From SSF26 sp964535455 (GTDB lineage Bacteria; Chloroflexota; Anaerolineae; J102), in NCBI GenBank assembly GCA_964535455.1, contig CAZHTZ010000001.1:1-64000 (forward strand): a stretch of 64,000 nt of DNA, in the 5' to 3' direction. This document shows positions 23,639-31,813 of the stretch, in pieces. The stretch's first letter is position 1. Every line of letters begins with the position of its first letter. Made by a program: the position numbers and the translations under genes. The notes under the pieces were generated by a model. The model ran no database searches, was not told the origin of the DNA, and saw only the letters and a list, made by a program, of their open reading frames with translations.

Positions 23639-24832
23639 CTACACCCAGCGCCAGAGAAGCACGGCGGCAACCAGGGCAAGACTGCCGCCGAAGAGGAAGG
23701 GTGCGGCCGGGCCCAAGCCTGTCCAGCCGCCAACGCCCTGCCACAACACCCCTGCCAGGACGCTGGCAGGAAGCGCCGTCAACCCGATGGCGGCGTTGTA
23801 GACCCCATAGGCGGTGCCGCGCCGCTCTCCGGGCACGACATCGGCGAGAAAAGCCTTGGCGACCCCTTCGGTCAGGGCGTAGTAGGCGCCGTAGGCGACA
23901 TACAAAAGCCAAAACTGCCACGTCTGGCTGGCGCCGGCAAACCCCAGATACACCAGAGCATAGAGCAGCCAGCCGACGACGATGACGAGCCGTCGATCCA
24001 CGCGGTCGGACAAAGCGCCCGCCGGCCCGGAGAGCAAGGCGTAGATGAGATTGAACAGCGCCAACATGGCGAGCACCATCACCACCGAGCCGCCGGCCGT
24101 CTGGGCCCGCAGGATCAGAAAGGCGTCGGTGCTGTTGCCCAGGGTGAAGAGGACGATGACGACGAGAAAGCGGAGGAACCTCGGGTCGAATCCGCTCAGG
24201 GTGAGATGTGGCGCCTCCGCCGTGCGCTGGCGGGCGATCTCACGCACGCCCAGGGCGACGACCAGCACGGCCAGGAACGACGGCACCAGGGCCCAGGTGA
24301 CGACCTTGCGAAAGGTCTCCTCATTCAGGAGAATGGCGTTGGCCTGCGAACGCCACACGATGACCATGGCCAGCAGCAATCCGACGAATGCGCCGGCGCT
24401 GTCAGCAGCGCGATGAAGGCCGAAGCTGATGCCGCGCTGGTCGGGATGGACCGAGTCGGCGATGAGGGCGTCGCGTGGAGCGGTGCGGATGCCCTTGCCC
24501 AGGCGGTCGAGAAAGCGAAAAAGCAGGATGCCCGGCCAACTACGGGCGATCAGGAGCAGCGGCGTTGCAAGGGCGGCCAGGCCATACCCTGCCACTGTAA
24601 GATTCTTCCGCTGCCCCCACCTGTCCGAAAGCCAGCCTGAGTAGATCTTCATCAGACTGGAGGTGGTTTCGGCAATGCCCTCGATCAATCCAATGACGCC
24701 GGTCCGCACCGACAGCACATTCGCCAGGAAAAGCGGCAGCAGGTGGACCAGCATTTCGCTGGCGACATCGCGCAGGAAGCTGGTGAGCGACAGGACCCAG
24801 ACGTTGCGCGGCAGAGAGCGAAGAGTAGACAT
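23639..24832 (-). CDS. MFS transporter
   Basis: 397 residues with twelve hydrophobic segments. Conserved MFS loop G-W-L-S-D-R-W-G-Q-R-K lies at about residues 66-76, and R-x-G-K-G-I-R-T-A-P-R-D-A-L near 110-125, a motif seen in a bacterial MFS group with E-G-x-A-E-T-x-S-S-L-x-K in the first helices. Substrate unknown; efflux is a reasonable guess. The ATG at 24832 is favoured because a TACAAT -10 element lies at 24878-24883, which would exclude the in-frame GTG at 24874. The next gene downstream is the UMF1-family transporter, across the palindrome cluster. Confidence 0.88.
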   Translation of the reverse strand: MSTLRSLPRNVWVLSLTSFLRDVASEMLVHLLPLFLANVLSVRTGVIGLIEGIAETTSSLMKIYSGWLSDRWGQRKNLTVAGYGLAALATPLLLIARSWPGILLFRFLDRLGKGIRTAPRDALIADSVHPDQRGISFGLHRAADSAGAFVGLLLAMVIVWRSQANAILLNEETFRKVVTWALVPSFLAVLVVALGVREIARQRTAEAPHLTLSGFDPRFLRFLVVIVLFTLGNSTDAFLILRAQTAGGSVVMVLAMLALFNLIYALLSGPAGALSDRVDRRLVIVVGWLLYALVYLGFAGASQTWQFWLLYVAYGAYYALTEGVAKAFLADVVPGERRGTAYGVYNAAIGLTALPASVLAGVLWQGVGGWTGLGPAAPFLFGGSLALVAAVLLWRWV

Positions 24833-24877
24833 GGCGATGGGAGGGTGCGGAGAAAGAGCCGTGCCGGAATGCACGGC

Positions 24878-24883
24878 ATTGTA
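24878..24883 (-). promoter_or_regulatory. -10 element of the MFS gene
   Basis: TACAAT on the minus strand, about 46 bases before the ATG at 24832; no obvious -35. The GACCTCCGGGAGG-family core at 24892-24906 lies immediately upstream, overlapping the expected -35 zone. Confidence 0.4.
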
Positions 24884-24891
24884 GCACGTCA

Positions 24892-24906
24892 GGCCTCCCG
24901 GAGGTC
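24892..24906. repeat. Solo GACCTCCGGGAGG-family core
   Basis: GGCCTCCCGGAGGTC, the same near-palindromic core found in the arms of the two hairpins at 5466-5627, here without a second arm. It lies in the short gap between an MFS gene start and the CBS gene stop. Confidence 0.6.
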
Positions 24907-24909
24907 ACG

Positions 24910-25335
24910 CTAAGCCTGTTCCCACAACTGGATGAGCAGCCGAAACAGGTCGGATTCGGTCACCATGCCCAGCGCACATCCCTGATCATCCACCACAGGG
25001 ATGCCCCCGATCTTGTGGTCCAGCATCAACTGCACCACATGCCGCAGAGTATCATCGGCAGCGACGACAATGGCCGGCGCCGTCATGACCTCATCCACCG
25101 CCAGCAAGACCTCATCGGAATCCGGCGCGTAGGGGCTGGCCGTGTTGCAGACGGCCGTGGCCTCGCGTACATCGCCCAGGCTGATGACGCCAATGACCAC
25201 ATTCTCATCATCGACCACCGGCAAACGCCGGATGCCGTGGATTTGCATCAGCGCCGACGCATTCAGCACCGACGCGCCCCAGGCGATGACGACTGCCGGC
25301 GCCGACATGATTTCGCGAACCAGATATGTACGCAT
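24910..25335 (-). CDS. Protein with two CBS domains (second of pair)
   Basis: 141 residues consisting of two CBS motifs. The first covers about 1-65 (V-R-E-I-M-S-A-P-A-V-V, ... R-R-L-P-V-V-D-D-E, V-I-G-V-I-S-L-G-D-V); the second covers about 78-138 (V-D-E-V-M-T-A-P-A-I-V-V, ... I-G-G-I-P-V-V-D-D-Q, L-G-M-V-T-E-S-D-L-F). CBS pairs bind adenine nucleotides and usually act as energy or redox sensors (family knowledge). There is no effector domain. The ATG at 25335 has GGAGA 10 bases upstream. It probably shares the promoter of the CBS gene just upstream (61-base gap). Confidence 0.9.
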   Translation of the reverse strand: MRTYLVREIMSAPAVVIAWGASVLNASALMQIHGIRRLPVVDDENVVIGVISLGDVREATAVCNTASPYAPDSDEVLLAVDEVMTAPAIVVAADDTLRHVVQLMLDHKIGGIPVVDDQGCALGMVTESDLFRLLIQLWEQA

Positions 25336-25396
25336 ACCGCTGCCGTCTCCGAGTCCCTGAGTTGTGCGAAGCCCAACCGCAACACCCACCTGTCTG

Positions 25397-25879
25397 TTAG
25401 TTGGCTCCTGTCCGGCGTTTATGCACGCTTTCCATGGGGCCGCCATTGGCAGGAGATGCCGCAGTCGCTTCCTTTTCCAGGAGTTTGATCAGGCAATCCA
25501 TGAGGTCGGTTTCTGTCAAGATGCCGACCAGGTTGCCATTTTGGATAACGGGCAAACCACCGAACTTCTGCGTCCGCATCAACTCCACGGCTGCGATGAG
25601 GTCACAGTCGGGCGCTATCGTCACCGGGTTCGGCGTCATACAGGTTCGCACTTCGATGTGCTCCATGAGATAGCTATCGTACCAGCCCTCTCGAAGCACG
25701 TAAGGAGAGTTCATTGCCAGGCGCAGGTCGCGGTCGGTGATGATCCCCACCAGCTTCCCCTGGTCGAGCACGGGCAGGCGGCGGAAGTTGCCGCGCCGCA
25801 TGCGAGCCAGGGCAGTGCCGATAGATCGATGTGCGCTGATGGTGACAGGGTCCGGTGTCATGACATCGCGAACTAGCAT
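25397..25879 (-). CDS. Protein with two CBS domains (first of pair)
   Basis: 160 residues. CBS 1 spans about 1-60 (V-R-D-V-M-T-P-D-P-V-T-I, F-R-R-L-P-V-L-D, L-V-G-I-I-T-D-R-D-L-R), and CBS 2 spans about 75-140 (V-R-T-C-M-T-P-N-P-V-T-I, F-G-G-L-P-V-I-Q, L-V-G-I-L-T-E-T-D-L). The C-terminal 20 residues are not conserved. It resembles its neighbour at 24910 in architecture but the two are not close copies. The ATG at 25879 is chosen since AAGGAG sits 9 bases upstream. The promoter contains an FNR-like palindrome. Confidence 0.9.
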   Translation of the reverse strand: MLVRDVMTPDPVTISAHRSIGTALARMRRGNFRRLPVLDQGKLVGIITDRDLRLAMNSPYVLREGWYDSYLMEHIEVRTCMTPNPVTIAPDCDLIAAVELMRTQKFGGLPVIQNGNLVGILTETDLMDCLIKLLEKEATAASPANGGPMESVHKRRTGAN

Positions 25880-25900
25880 AATCAATGTCTCCTTCCAGGC

Positions 25901-25944
25901 ATTGTGTCATAGTTCGCCCCCGCGGAACATGACGCGCATCATGT
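25901..25944 (-). promoter_or_regulatory. Promoter of the CBS gene pair with FNR-like palindrome
   Basis: ACATGACGCGCATCATGT (25927-25944) is a near-perfect 18-base palindrome with core ATGAC-N4-ATCAT. A CACAAT hexamer at 25901-25906 (minus strand) is centred 32 bp downstream, exactly the spacing seen at the hdr promoter and expected for class II activation by a CRP/FNR-family protein. Confidence 0.5.
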
Positions 25945-25977
25945 CTGAGAAGAATTTCCCCTTGCCCGGTCGCGCCC

Positions 25978-27441
25978 CTATGGCGCCGGCAGCGCGAAAT
26001 CGGCGCCGACGATGAGCTGGAGATCGATGCCAGTCTGGACCCCGCTGCCCGGCCGGATGTTCTCATCGCCGATCGCAAACTGCTCGACAAGCTGGCTGAA
26101 GGTGAACGGCTTGGCGCCACCGTAGTCGATGATCTGCGTCTGGGCATAGTCGTTGCGGTCGGCGTTGGCGAAACCGGTGACTACGTACCCCTTGCCCGCC
26201 AACCATTCGGCCACCTGGCGGCCCATTTCGGGATTGTTGGTGCCGTTCAAGACGGCGACCCGGGCCTGCTCGCTCGCCAGTTGCTCGCGCACCGGGTCGA
26301 CGGGTGTAGGGGTCGCGGTTGCGGCCGCCGGCGCCGGGTTGAAGAAGGCGTCCACGGCAGGCTTGATGACCTCCATCTGCGGCATCAACACGCTGGCGCC
26401 GGAAGGCGTTATCGTACCGATGGCCATGGTGCGATCGAAAACGAGACGGCGAAGGTTCTGCATGTCCAGCTTGCGAGCGACATTGGCCATGGCGATCTGC
26501 TGGCTGACCGGCATATCGGTCTGGAAGGAGTCAGACAGGGCGCTCAAAATGGCGGGCATCCGGGCAATGAGCTGGGGCAGCGCTCCGGCGCTCATCACCT
26601 TGTCCTTGATCGCCACCATGACCTGTTGCTGGCGCTCCATGCGACCGAAGTCGCTATCGACATGGCGCGTGCGGGCGTATTTCAGCGCCGTGTTTGCATC
26701 CATGCAGTAATGCCCGGCTTTGATAAAGAAGGGGTCGTAGCCGTAGTTGTCATCAGGAAAAGTGGGATCGCTGATGTCCCTGGGGACATCGATTTCGACA
26801 CAGCCGATCTCGTCGATGAGCTTGCGGAAGCCTTCGAAGTTGATGCGGGCGTAATAATGGATGGGTTGGCCGAGCAACTCCGACACCGTCTGTATCGCCA
26901 AACCGGGGCCGCCGCCCTCCCGTTTCTCCAGGTCGCCGATCACGTGGGCAGTGTTGATGCGTGAGGGACCTGAGCCAGGGATGTTCACCCACAGGTCGCG
27001 GGGAAGCGACAACATGCCCACGTCGCCGGTCGAAGGTTCGACCGTGAGCACGATCATCGTATCGGTCCGATAGTAGCCGCGTTCGTTGGGCCGTTGGTCG
27101 ACACCCAGCAGCAGGATATTCGTACGTCCCTGCACACTCCACAGTGGGGACAGGATCGGTGCGGTCAGGCTATCGGCGCCCGTCGCATCGGCCGCGTCGA
27201 CCGCGCCGGCGTCAGTGGGTTGGTCACCGGCCTGTTGGGCCGCTGCCTCCGCCTGAGCCGCCCGCATCCTGGCGAGCTGAGGCGCGTTGGCGACTACCGA
27301 GCGGGTTGTCTGGAAGAAGAGGAAGGTGGCGTAGCCAAAGGATGCCAGGAAAAGCAATAGGAGGAAACCCAAAAGCAAACCCGAAAGGGCGCTGGGCCGG
27401 TTTCTGTTCTTGCCGTAGGGCGAGGGACGAAGTTGCGTCAT
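25978..27441 (-). CDS. LytR-CpsA-Psr (LCP) family cell-envelope protein
   Basis: 487 residues. One transmembrane helix (about 18-42), an Ala/Gln-rich linker to about 90, then the LCP catalytic domain: N-I-L-L-L-G-V-D-Q-R near 110, R-T-D-T-M-I-V-L-T near 125, S-L-P-R-D-L-W-V-N-I near 145, and the Arg/Asp pair A-R-T-R-H-V-D-S-D-F-G-R-M-E-R-Q-Q near 260-275. A LytR_C domain (A-V-L-N-G-T, about 395-485) ends the protein. LCP enzymes attach polyisoprenyl-linked glycopolymers to cell-wall or surface acceptors (family knowledge). It is preceded by the beta-propeller membrane protein on the same strand, separated by a hairpin. Confidence 0.93.
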   Translation of the reverse strand: MTQLRPSPYGKNRNRPSALSGLLLGFLLLLFLASFGYATFLFFQTTRSVVANAPQLARMRAAQAEAAAQQAGDQPTDAGAVDAADATGADSLTAPILSPLWSVQGRTNILLLGVDQRPNERGYYRTDTMIVLTVEPSTGDVGMLSLPRDLWVNIPGSGPSRINTAHVIGDLEKREGGGPGLAIQTVSELLGQPIHYYARINFEGFRKLIDEIGCVEIDVPRDISDPTFPDDNYGYDPFFIKAGHYCMDANTALKYARTRHVDSDFGRMERQQQVMVAIKDKVMSAGALPQLIARMPAILSALSDSFQTDMPVSQQIAMANVARKLDMQNLRRLVFDRTMAIGTITPSGASVLMPQMEVIKPAVDAFFNPAPAAATATPTPVDPVREQLASEQARVAVLNGTNNPEMGRQVAEWLAGKGYVVTGFANADRNDYAQTQIIDYGGAKPFTFSQLVEQFAIGDENIRPGSGVQTGIDLQLIVGADFALPAP

Positions 27442-27457
27442 GTGGGTCGGCAGTGCA

Positions 27458-27519
27458 AGAGACCAGGCGCCGCCAGCGTTGCCCTTTCTGCGGGCCGCGC
27501 CTGGTAGCGCCTGGTCTCT
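27458..27519. repeat. Inverted repeat between the propeller gene and the LCP gene
   Basis: 13-base arms AGAGACCAGGCGC (27458-27470) and GCGCCTGGTCTCT (27507-27519) match exactly, with a 36-base loop that carries an additional GCGCCTGGT copy. It may act as a weak terminator or processing site between the two genes. Confidence 0.55.
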
Positions 27520-27554
27520 CGGGTCAGGTTATGGGATGGGCGCGCCGGCTTGCT

Positions 27555-29735
27555 TCAACCGGCGTTGGCGATTTGCGGAAGAGGCGTCTGGTAGACCGCC
27601 GTGTCCGTGACAATGTAGAGATAGTTGGTGTTCTCGTCAACATAGATGCTGCGCATGTCCTTCAGACTACCAGCATGATCGACCGGCGTCAGTTGGCTGA
27701 GCAGCTTTCCAAGCTTGTCGAACACGAGAACGCGGTCGGTCGCTGCATCGCCCAAGAAGAGACGGCCGTCCGGCCCTTCCGCCTCGTTCACCCACATGAT
27801 AACGGCGTTGCCGATGGGGGGATCGATGACGTCGAACGCAAATGCTTCCTGGGCGCGGTTGAAGTACTTGAGCACGGTGCCGTTGGGATGCAGAAGCCAG
27901 ACAGTGCCGTCGATGGCGCTATCTATGACGGAACTGATATTGACTTTGGTTCCCTCTGTGAAATACGGTTCCGGCGGATCGGCATAGCCATCGCCGCTAG
28001 ACCGGTAGCGCCACACCTGCGAGTTGTTGGTGTCGAGAAAGTAGAGGTTGCCGTTGTAGAACTCCATGTCACGCACGAAGCCGAGCTTGTCGTTGTTCGC
28101 CATGGTGACATTCACCGGACCGAGACCTTCGACGCTGCTGAACAACTGGTTGCTGCGATCGAGGACCAGTGGTCCTGTCGCCGTCCGATTGCCTGCGGCA
28201 GGCGCCCATACCGATTGGGCCAGTTCACCGATCCGCCGCCCACCGACATCGGTTCCAGTCTGAATCAGCGCTTCCGGTTGCGTGCCGCTGGCCAGGCGAT
28301 CGCCCGTGGTCTTGTCAAGCTGGTAGCGCTCCAGTTTGCCCTGACCCTGTTGGGTATCCAAAACGTAGACGTTGAGGCCGTTGACGTACACACGCGAGGG
28401 GTCACGCGTGGCCCCGTCGAAACTGATGAGCGGAAGGTCAAAGCCACGGAGCAGCGGCTGGATGTGGTTGACTGCGGCCTTGGCAGTGTTCACCTTGTTG
28501 CGGAGCGCCAGAACCTGCTCGTTCTGCGGGAAGAACTCCGACGCCTGCTGGAGCTGCTCTTCAGCCGCCTTCAAGTACTGGCGCTTCTCGCTCTCATTTT
28601 GCGTCTTCTGGGCGGCGTTATACTGAACTTCGACTCCCGTGAGGTACTGGTCGAAGAGTTTCGCCCGCTGTTGATTCTGCACATACCAGACACCGCCGGT
28701 GATGAGCAGGATGGTCGCGGCCAGTGCGCCGACAATAATCAGGACAAAGGGGATACGACGAGAAGGCGCCCCCGCCTTTCGAGGAGCAGCGCCACGCTCG
28801 GGCGCAGCCTCACGGGGCGCGCTGGGTGCGCCGCGGTCCGCAGTGCTGCCGGCGGCGGCGCCGCCCATGGCTGCGATCTTGCCTTTCAGGCCGAGACCCG
28901 TCTTCTTGGCAGGGAGCGCCTCCGAGCCATCGGCGATGCCTTCCCCCGCCGTCAAGCTGTCCGCGTCAGTCGTGACCGGCATGGTCTGCGGCGCTCGCGG
29001 CGTCGGCGACGTCGCTGCCATCACCGCTGCCGGGGCCGCCTCGGCGCCCTTCGCCCTGGAAGACGCTGCCAGCGCGATCACGATCAGGGTCAGTTCTTCT
29101 TGCATGTTGATGCCGACACCGGCCAGTTGGTCGGCAACTGCCTGCGCCCGCGGGACGGAGGTGGCTTCGCGCATCACCGGCACTTCAAGATGGGCGGCCC
29201 AGGCGCTGTTCATGGCCACAATCACGTTGCCAGGCTGGCCGGGCACGCGACCGATCTCAATGGGGGGCGGCGCCTGCTCGCCCAGAGCAAGGTAGCGTTC
29301 GTTGTTGAGCGGAGAGAACCACTGCAAGCCGGCGGCGCTGCGCACTGCCAGGATGGTCGGACCTGCCTGCGCCGAGACGATCTCGGCGCCCGTCACGGCC
29401 AGACAGGTGGCGCCGCCGCTGAAGCGGGTGTTGTGATAGAGGTTGTACTGTTGGATGGATGCGTGTGCGGCGCGCAGGGCAGCCGTGAGCGCTGAGGCGA
29501 CGTCGCCACTGTGGTAGTAATAGGTTTCCTGAATCGTGCCGAGCAGGTCCCGATAGAGCCGGCCGCGTCCCTGGTCGGGACCTGCCAGCTCAACCAGAAT
29601 GTAGAGGTTGCCTTTGCCTTCCGCAGGCGCAATGCCGGCGTCAGGCTCGATCACACGCACAGTGGGGGCGCTGCGGTCGCGATGGCCGCCAAGCAGGTTG
29701 AGGATACTAACGTCAGTTTGCAGTGCTTGGGACAT
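27555..29735 (-). CDS. Membrane protein with degenerate PP2C-like domain and beta-propeller
   Basis: 726 residues. Residues about 30-240 have the strand order of a PPM/PP2C phosphatase (N-L-Y-I-L-V-E-L-A-G, G-G-A-T-C-L-A-V, A-Q-A-G-P-T-I-L-A-V-R). The metal-binding Asp residues of 'D-G-x-G-G' and 'G-D-S-R' are not present, so a phosphatase activity is unlikely. A low-complexity Ala/Pro region follows, then one membrane helix (about 345-367), a Gln/Lys-rich coiled coil (about 370-435) and an extracytoplasmic repeat domain of the NHL/propeller type (about 450-726) with repeated 'Y-V-x-x-L-x-V-Y-V-L-D' strands. The layout suggests an inside-outside sensor. The start at 29735 follows AAGG 6 bases upstream. 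Likely co-transcribed with the LCP gene. Confidence 0.75.
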   Translation of the reverse strand: MSQALQTDVSILNLLGGHRDRSAPTVRVIEPDAGIAPAEGKGNLYILVELAGPDQGRGRLYRDLLGTIQETYYYHSGDVASALTAALRAAHASIQQYNLYHNTRFSGGATCLAVTGAEIVSAQAGPTILAVRSAAGLQWFSPLNNERYLALGEQAPPPIEIGRVPGQPGNVIVAMNSAWAAHLEVPVMREATSVPRAQAVADQLAGVGINMQEELTLIVIALAASSRAKGAEAAPAAVMAATSPTPRAPQTMPVTTDADSLTAGEGIADGSEALPAKKTGLGLKGKIAAMGGAAAGSTADRGAPSAPREAAPERGAAPRKAGAPSRRIPFVLIIVGALAATILLITGGVWYVQNQQRAKLFDQYLTGVEVQYNAAQKTQNESEKRQYLKAAEEQLQQASEFFPQNEQVLALRNKVNTAKAAVNHIQPLLRGFDLPLISFDGATRDPSRVYVNGLNVYVLDTQQGQGKLERYQLDKTTGDRLASGTQPEALIQTGTDVGGRRIGELAQSVWAPAAGNRTATGPLVLDRSNQLFSSVEGLGPVNVTMANNDKLGFVRDMEFYNGNLYFLDTNNSQVWRYRSSGDGYADPPEPYFTEGTKVNISSVIDSAIDGTVWLLHPNGTVLKYFNRAQEAFAFDVIDPPIGNAVIMWVNEAEGPDGRLFLGDAATDRVLVFDKLGKLLSQLTPVDHAGSLKDMRSIYVDENTNYLYIVTDTAVYQTPLPQIANAG

Positions 29736-29985
29736 GGTAGGCCTTGGGGGAAGGAGGGAGGAGCATGGGGGTCGAACCGGTTGCGTTGCCGTGCGTTCCT
29801 GCGTATGAGGCACCAATAATCAGCACAATTGACCAGACACGACGATAAGTCTGATACTTGTTACGATTGTACACAAGTGGCGCGGCCAGAGCAAGGGAAC
29901 GGAACTGGTAGGGTGTGCTTTGTGGCGCCGTTTGCCTTGTGGTAGGATGCAACCGAAAATTTGTTCTACGCGTGTGGCCGTTGAA
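29736..29985. promoter_or_regulatory. Divergent intergenic region before nurA
   Basis: 250 bases between divergent genes. A possible nurA promoter is TAGGAT at 29943-29948, 38 bases before the ATG, with a weak TTGTGG at 29920. No repeats or small genes were recognised. Confidence 0.4.
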
Positions 29986-31179
29986 ATGCTTGAATTGCGC
30001 AAATTGGTCGACAAGCTGGAAGTGATGGGCCAAGAGGTCGCGCGGCGTGAAAACCGGTATGCCGACCTCGCCGGTGAGGCCCGCGACGTGTTGGCGAGCA
30101 CGCAGGTCGATGGCGAATTGCGTGCGAAGATCGAACAGGCCCTGGCGGTGGATTCGAGCTGGCGCGGCGCCGAGCCTTTAGAGGACGTTCTGGACGTGGC
30201 GCACCGCCCGCTGATGGCGCCCGAACATGCCACCCTGGTCGCTGTCGATGGCTCGCAGATCTATCCCGACCGCCATGGCTCGGCGCTCTACTACCTCATC
30301 AACATCGGCTCGATCCGGCTGCGCCAGGGTAGTGGGCAGGCGCCGATCACCGACACCTTGCCCGAGCTCTGCTTTACCGAAGAGGAGATCTACGAAAACG
30401 GGCAGGATCTGGTCTCGACCGACCGCGTCAACGCCCGCCGCGACCTGGCCGAGATGAAGGCCCTGGCACGGCTCACCTGGGAGGAGCAGGGCCAGGAATC
30501 GGAGCGACTGGTGGTGGCGATCAAGGACGGGCAGTTGATCCTGTGGATGAGCGAACGGGAGGCGAGCAGCGCCGACTCGAAGCTCGAGGGCGACTACATC
30601 GAAGAGCTGCAGGCCATCCAGCGTGCAGGCGGCGTGCCCGTGGGCTACGTGGCGCGCCCCCGTTCTGCCAATGTCGTCCGTCTCCTCTGGGTGGCAGGTC
30701 TACGATCCGAGGCCATCACCAAGGAAACCGTGCGGGAACACAAGTACCGCGCCCTGACCGATCGCACCCTCTTCACCGGCAGACTTGGTTCCAACCAGCG
30801 TTCGGCCCTGTTTGTCAACACGTCCAAGGCCAACCGCGGAACCTTTGCCCCGGCCGGACAGGCCATCTGCTTCTTCTATTTGAATGTGGCGCGTGCGGAT
30901 GAGCGCCTGTCCCAGATCGCCCGCATCGACGTGCCGCAGTGGGTGGCCGAACAACCCGACTTGTTGGATCGGGTGCAGAACGCCGTCTACGCCGACTGCG
31001 GTGGTATGGGCTTCCCCTACGTGCTGAGTCGCGCCGACGAGCTGGCCGTGGTCTCACAGATGGAAAAGCGGGATCTGGATGCCCTGTTGGCGGTCGCCGT
31101 AGCTCAGGCTACAGGCGACATGCCTGAAGTTTCGGTCAAGGCTCAGCAGAAAGAGCGCACGCGAGGATATGTACACTGA
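29986..31179 (+). CDS. nurA: NurA-domain nuclease
   Basis: 397 residues. Residues about 70-370 carry the NurA domain. The catalytic Asp motif L-V-A-V-D-G-S-Q-I-Y-P-D-R-H-G lies at about 86-100, and a second acidic/Arg region with A-I-K-D-G-Q-L lies near 185. NurA is a nuclease of RNase H-like fold that works with the HerA motor to resect DNA ends (known in archaea, also found in bacteria). An N-terminal coiled coil (about 1-45) may mediate dimerisation. The ATG at 29986 is chosen over in-frame codons nearer the putative promoter. The TGA stop overlaps the next ATG by one base. Confidence 0.9.
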   Translation: MLELRKLVDKLEVMGQEVARRENRYADLAGEARDVLASTQVDGELRAKIEQALAVDSSWRGAEPLEDVLDVAHRPLMAPEHATLVAVDGSQIYPDRHGSALYYLINIGSIRLRQGSGQAPITDTLPELCFTEEEIYENGQDLVSTDRVNARRDLAEMKALARLTWEEQGQESERLVVAIKDGQLILWMSEREASSADSKLEGDYIEELQAIQRAGGVPVGYVARPRSANVVRLLWVAGLRSEAITKETVREHKYRALTDRTLFTGRLGSNQRSALFVNTSKANRGTFAPAGQAICFFYLNVARADERLSQIARIDVPQWVAEQPDLLDRVQNAVYADCGGMGFPYVLSRADELAVVSQMEKRDLDALLAVAVAQATGDMPEVSVKAQQKERTRGYVH

Positions 31180-31778
31180 TGGACGAAGCGATGGTCACGG
31201 TGGGACGGGTGCTGAACAGCACGACCACCACCTTCACTTTTGGCTATAGCCAGCCGGATGTGCCGCAGCCGCCGTTTGGCTCCCTGGTTTGGGCGGAGAT
31301 GGGCGCCGATCGCGTCTACGGTCTGGTGTATCAGATCATCGTCCGCGATGACGCCTTTGTCCGCCAGATCGTGGCGGCGGCGGATAGTCTGACCGAAGAA
31401 CGCATCCAGGACCTGCGCCAGCGCCGCCAGGTGCCGGTGGAAGTCACGGCCCTGGCCATCGCCTGCCGGCAGAATGGTCAGGTCTATCAGCGCATCCCAC
31501 CCGCACCTCCGGGCGCCTTGCAGCCCATCTATGCCTGCCCGCCCGCCGAGGTGCGCCGCATCATCGACCGCGGCCGCTACGACTATTTCCGCACTGTTTT
31601 GAACAACCTGGAGTGCCCGGGCGAAGAGTTGGTGGCAGCCAGCCTGCGCCTGGCAGCCGCCTGCCAGCCCGCTGGACAGGATCAGGCCTTGTTGCTCGAC
31701 GCCGGTCGCGAGCTGGCCCGTCTGCTGGCCACCGATCTGCCCCGGCTGGACGCCATCCTGCGCCGCCTGGCTTCCTAA
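31179..31778 (+). CDS. HAS-barrel-like protein of the NurA-HerA operon
   Basis: 199 residues. The first 60 residues (V-G-R-V-L-N-S-T-T-T-T-F-T-F-G-Y, P-F-G-S-L-V-W-A-E, R-V-Y-G-L-V-Y-Q-I) have the strand pattern of a HAS barrel, the small beta barrel normally fused to the N-terminus of HerA. The rest is helical, with a Pro-rich loop near 110 and a helical bundle to the end. No nuclease or ATPase motif. It lies between nurA (1-base overlap) and herA (35-base gap), so a subunit or adaptor of the same complex is likely. HerA has its own barrel, so this is an additional copy. Assignment by pattern only. Confidence 0.7.
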   Translation: MDEAMVTVGRVLNSTTTTFTFGYSQPDVPQPPFGSLVWAEMGADRVYGLVYQIIVRDDAFVRQIVAAADSLTEERIQDLRQRRQVPVEVTALAIACRQNGQVYQRIPPAPPGALQPIYACPPAEVRRIIDRGRYDYFRTVLNNLECPGEELVAASLRLAAACQPAGQDQALLLDAGRELARLLATDLPRLDAILRRLAS

Positions 31779-31813
31779 ACCGCCTTTGCTTCCCTGGTTC
31801 GAGACCTGCCGCG

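Noticed and set aside
27144..29495. 783-residue open frame on the plus strand opposite the beta-propeller protein
   Set aside because: Arg/Gly/His-rich shadow without family motifs; the minus-strand frame has signal-like helix, coiled coil and propeller repeats.
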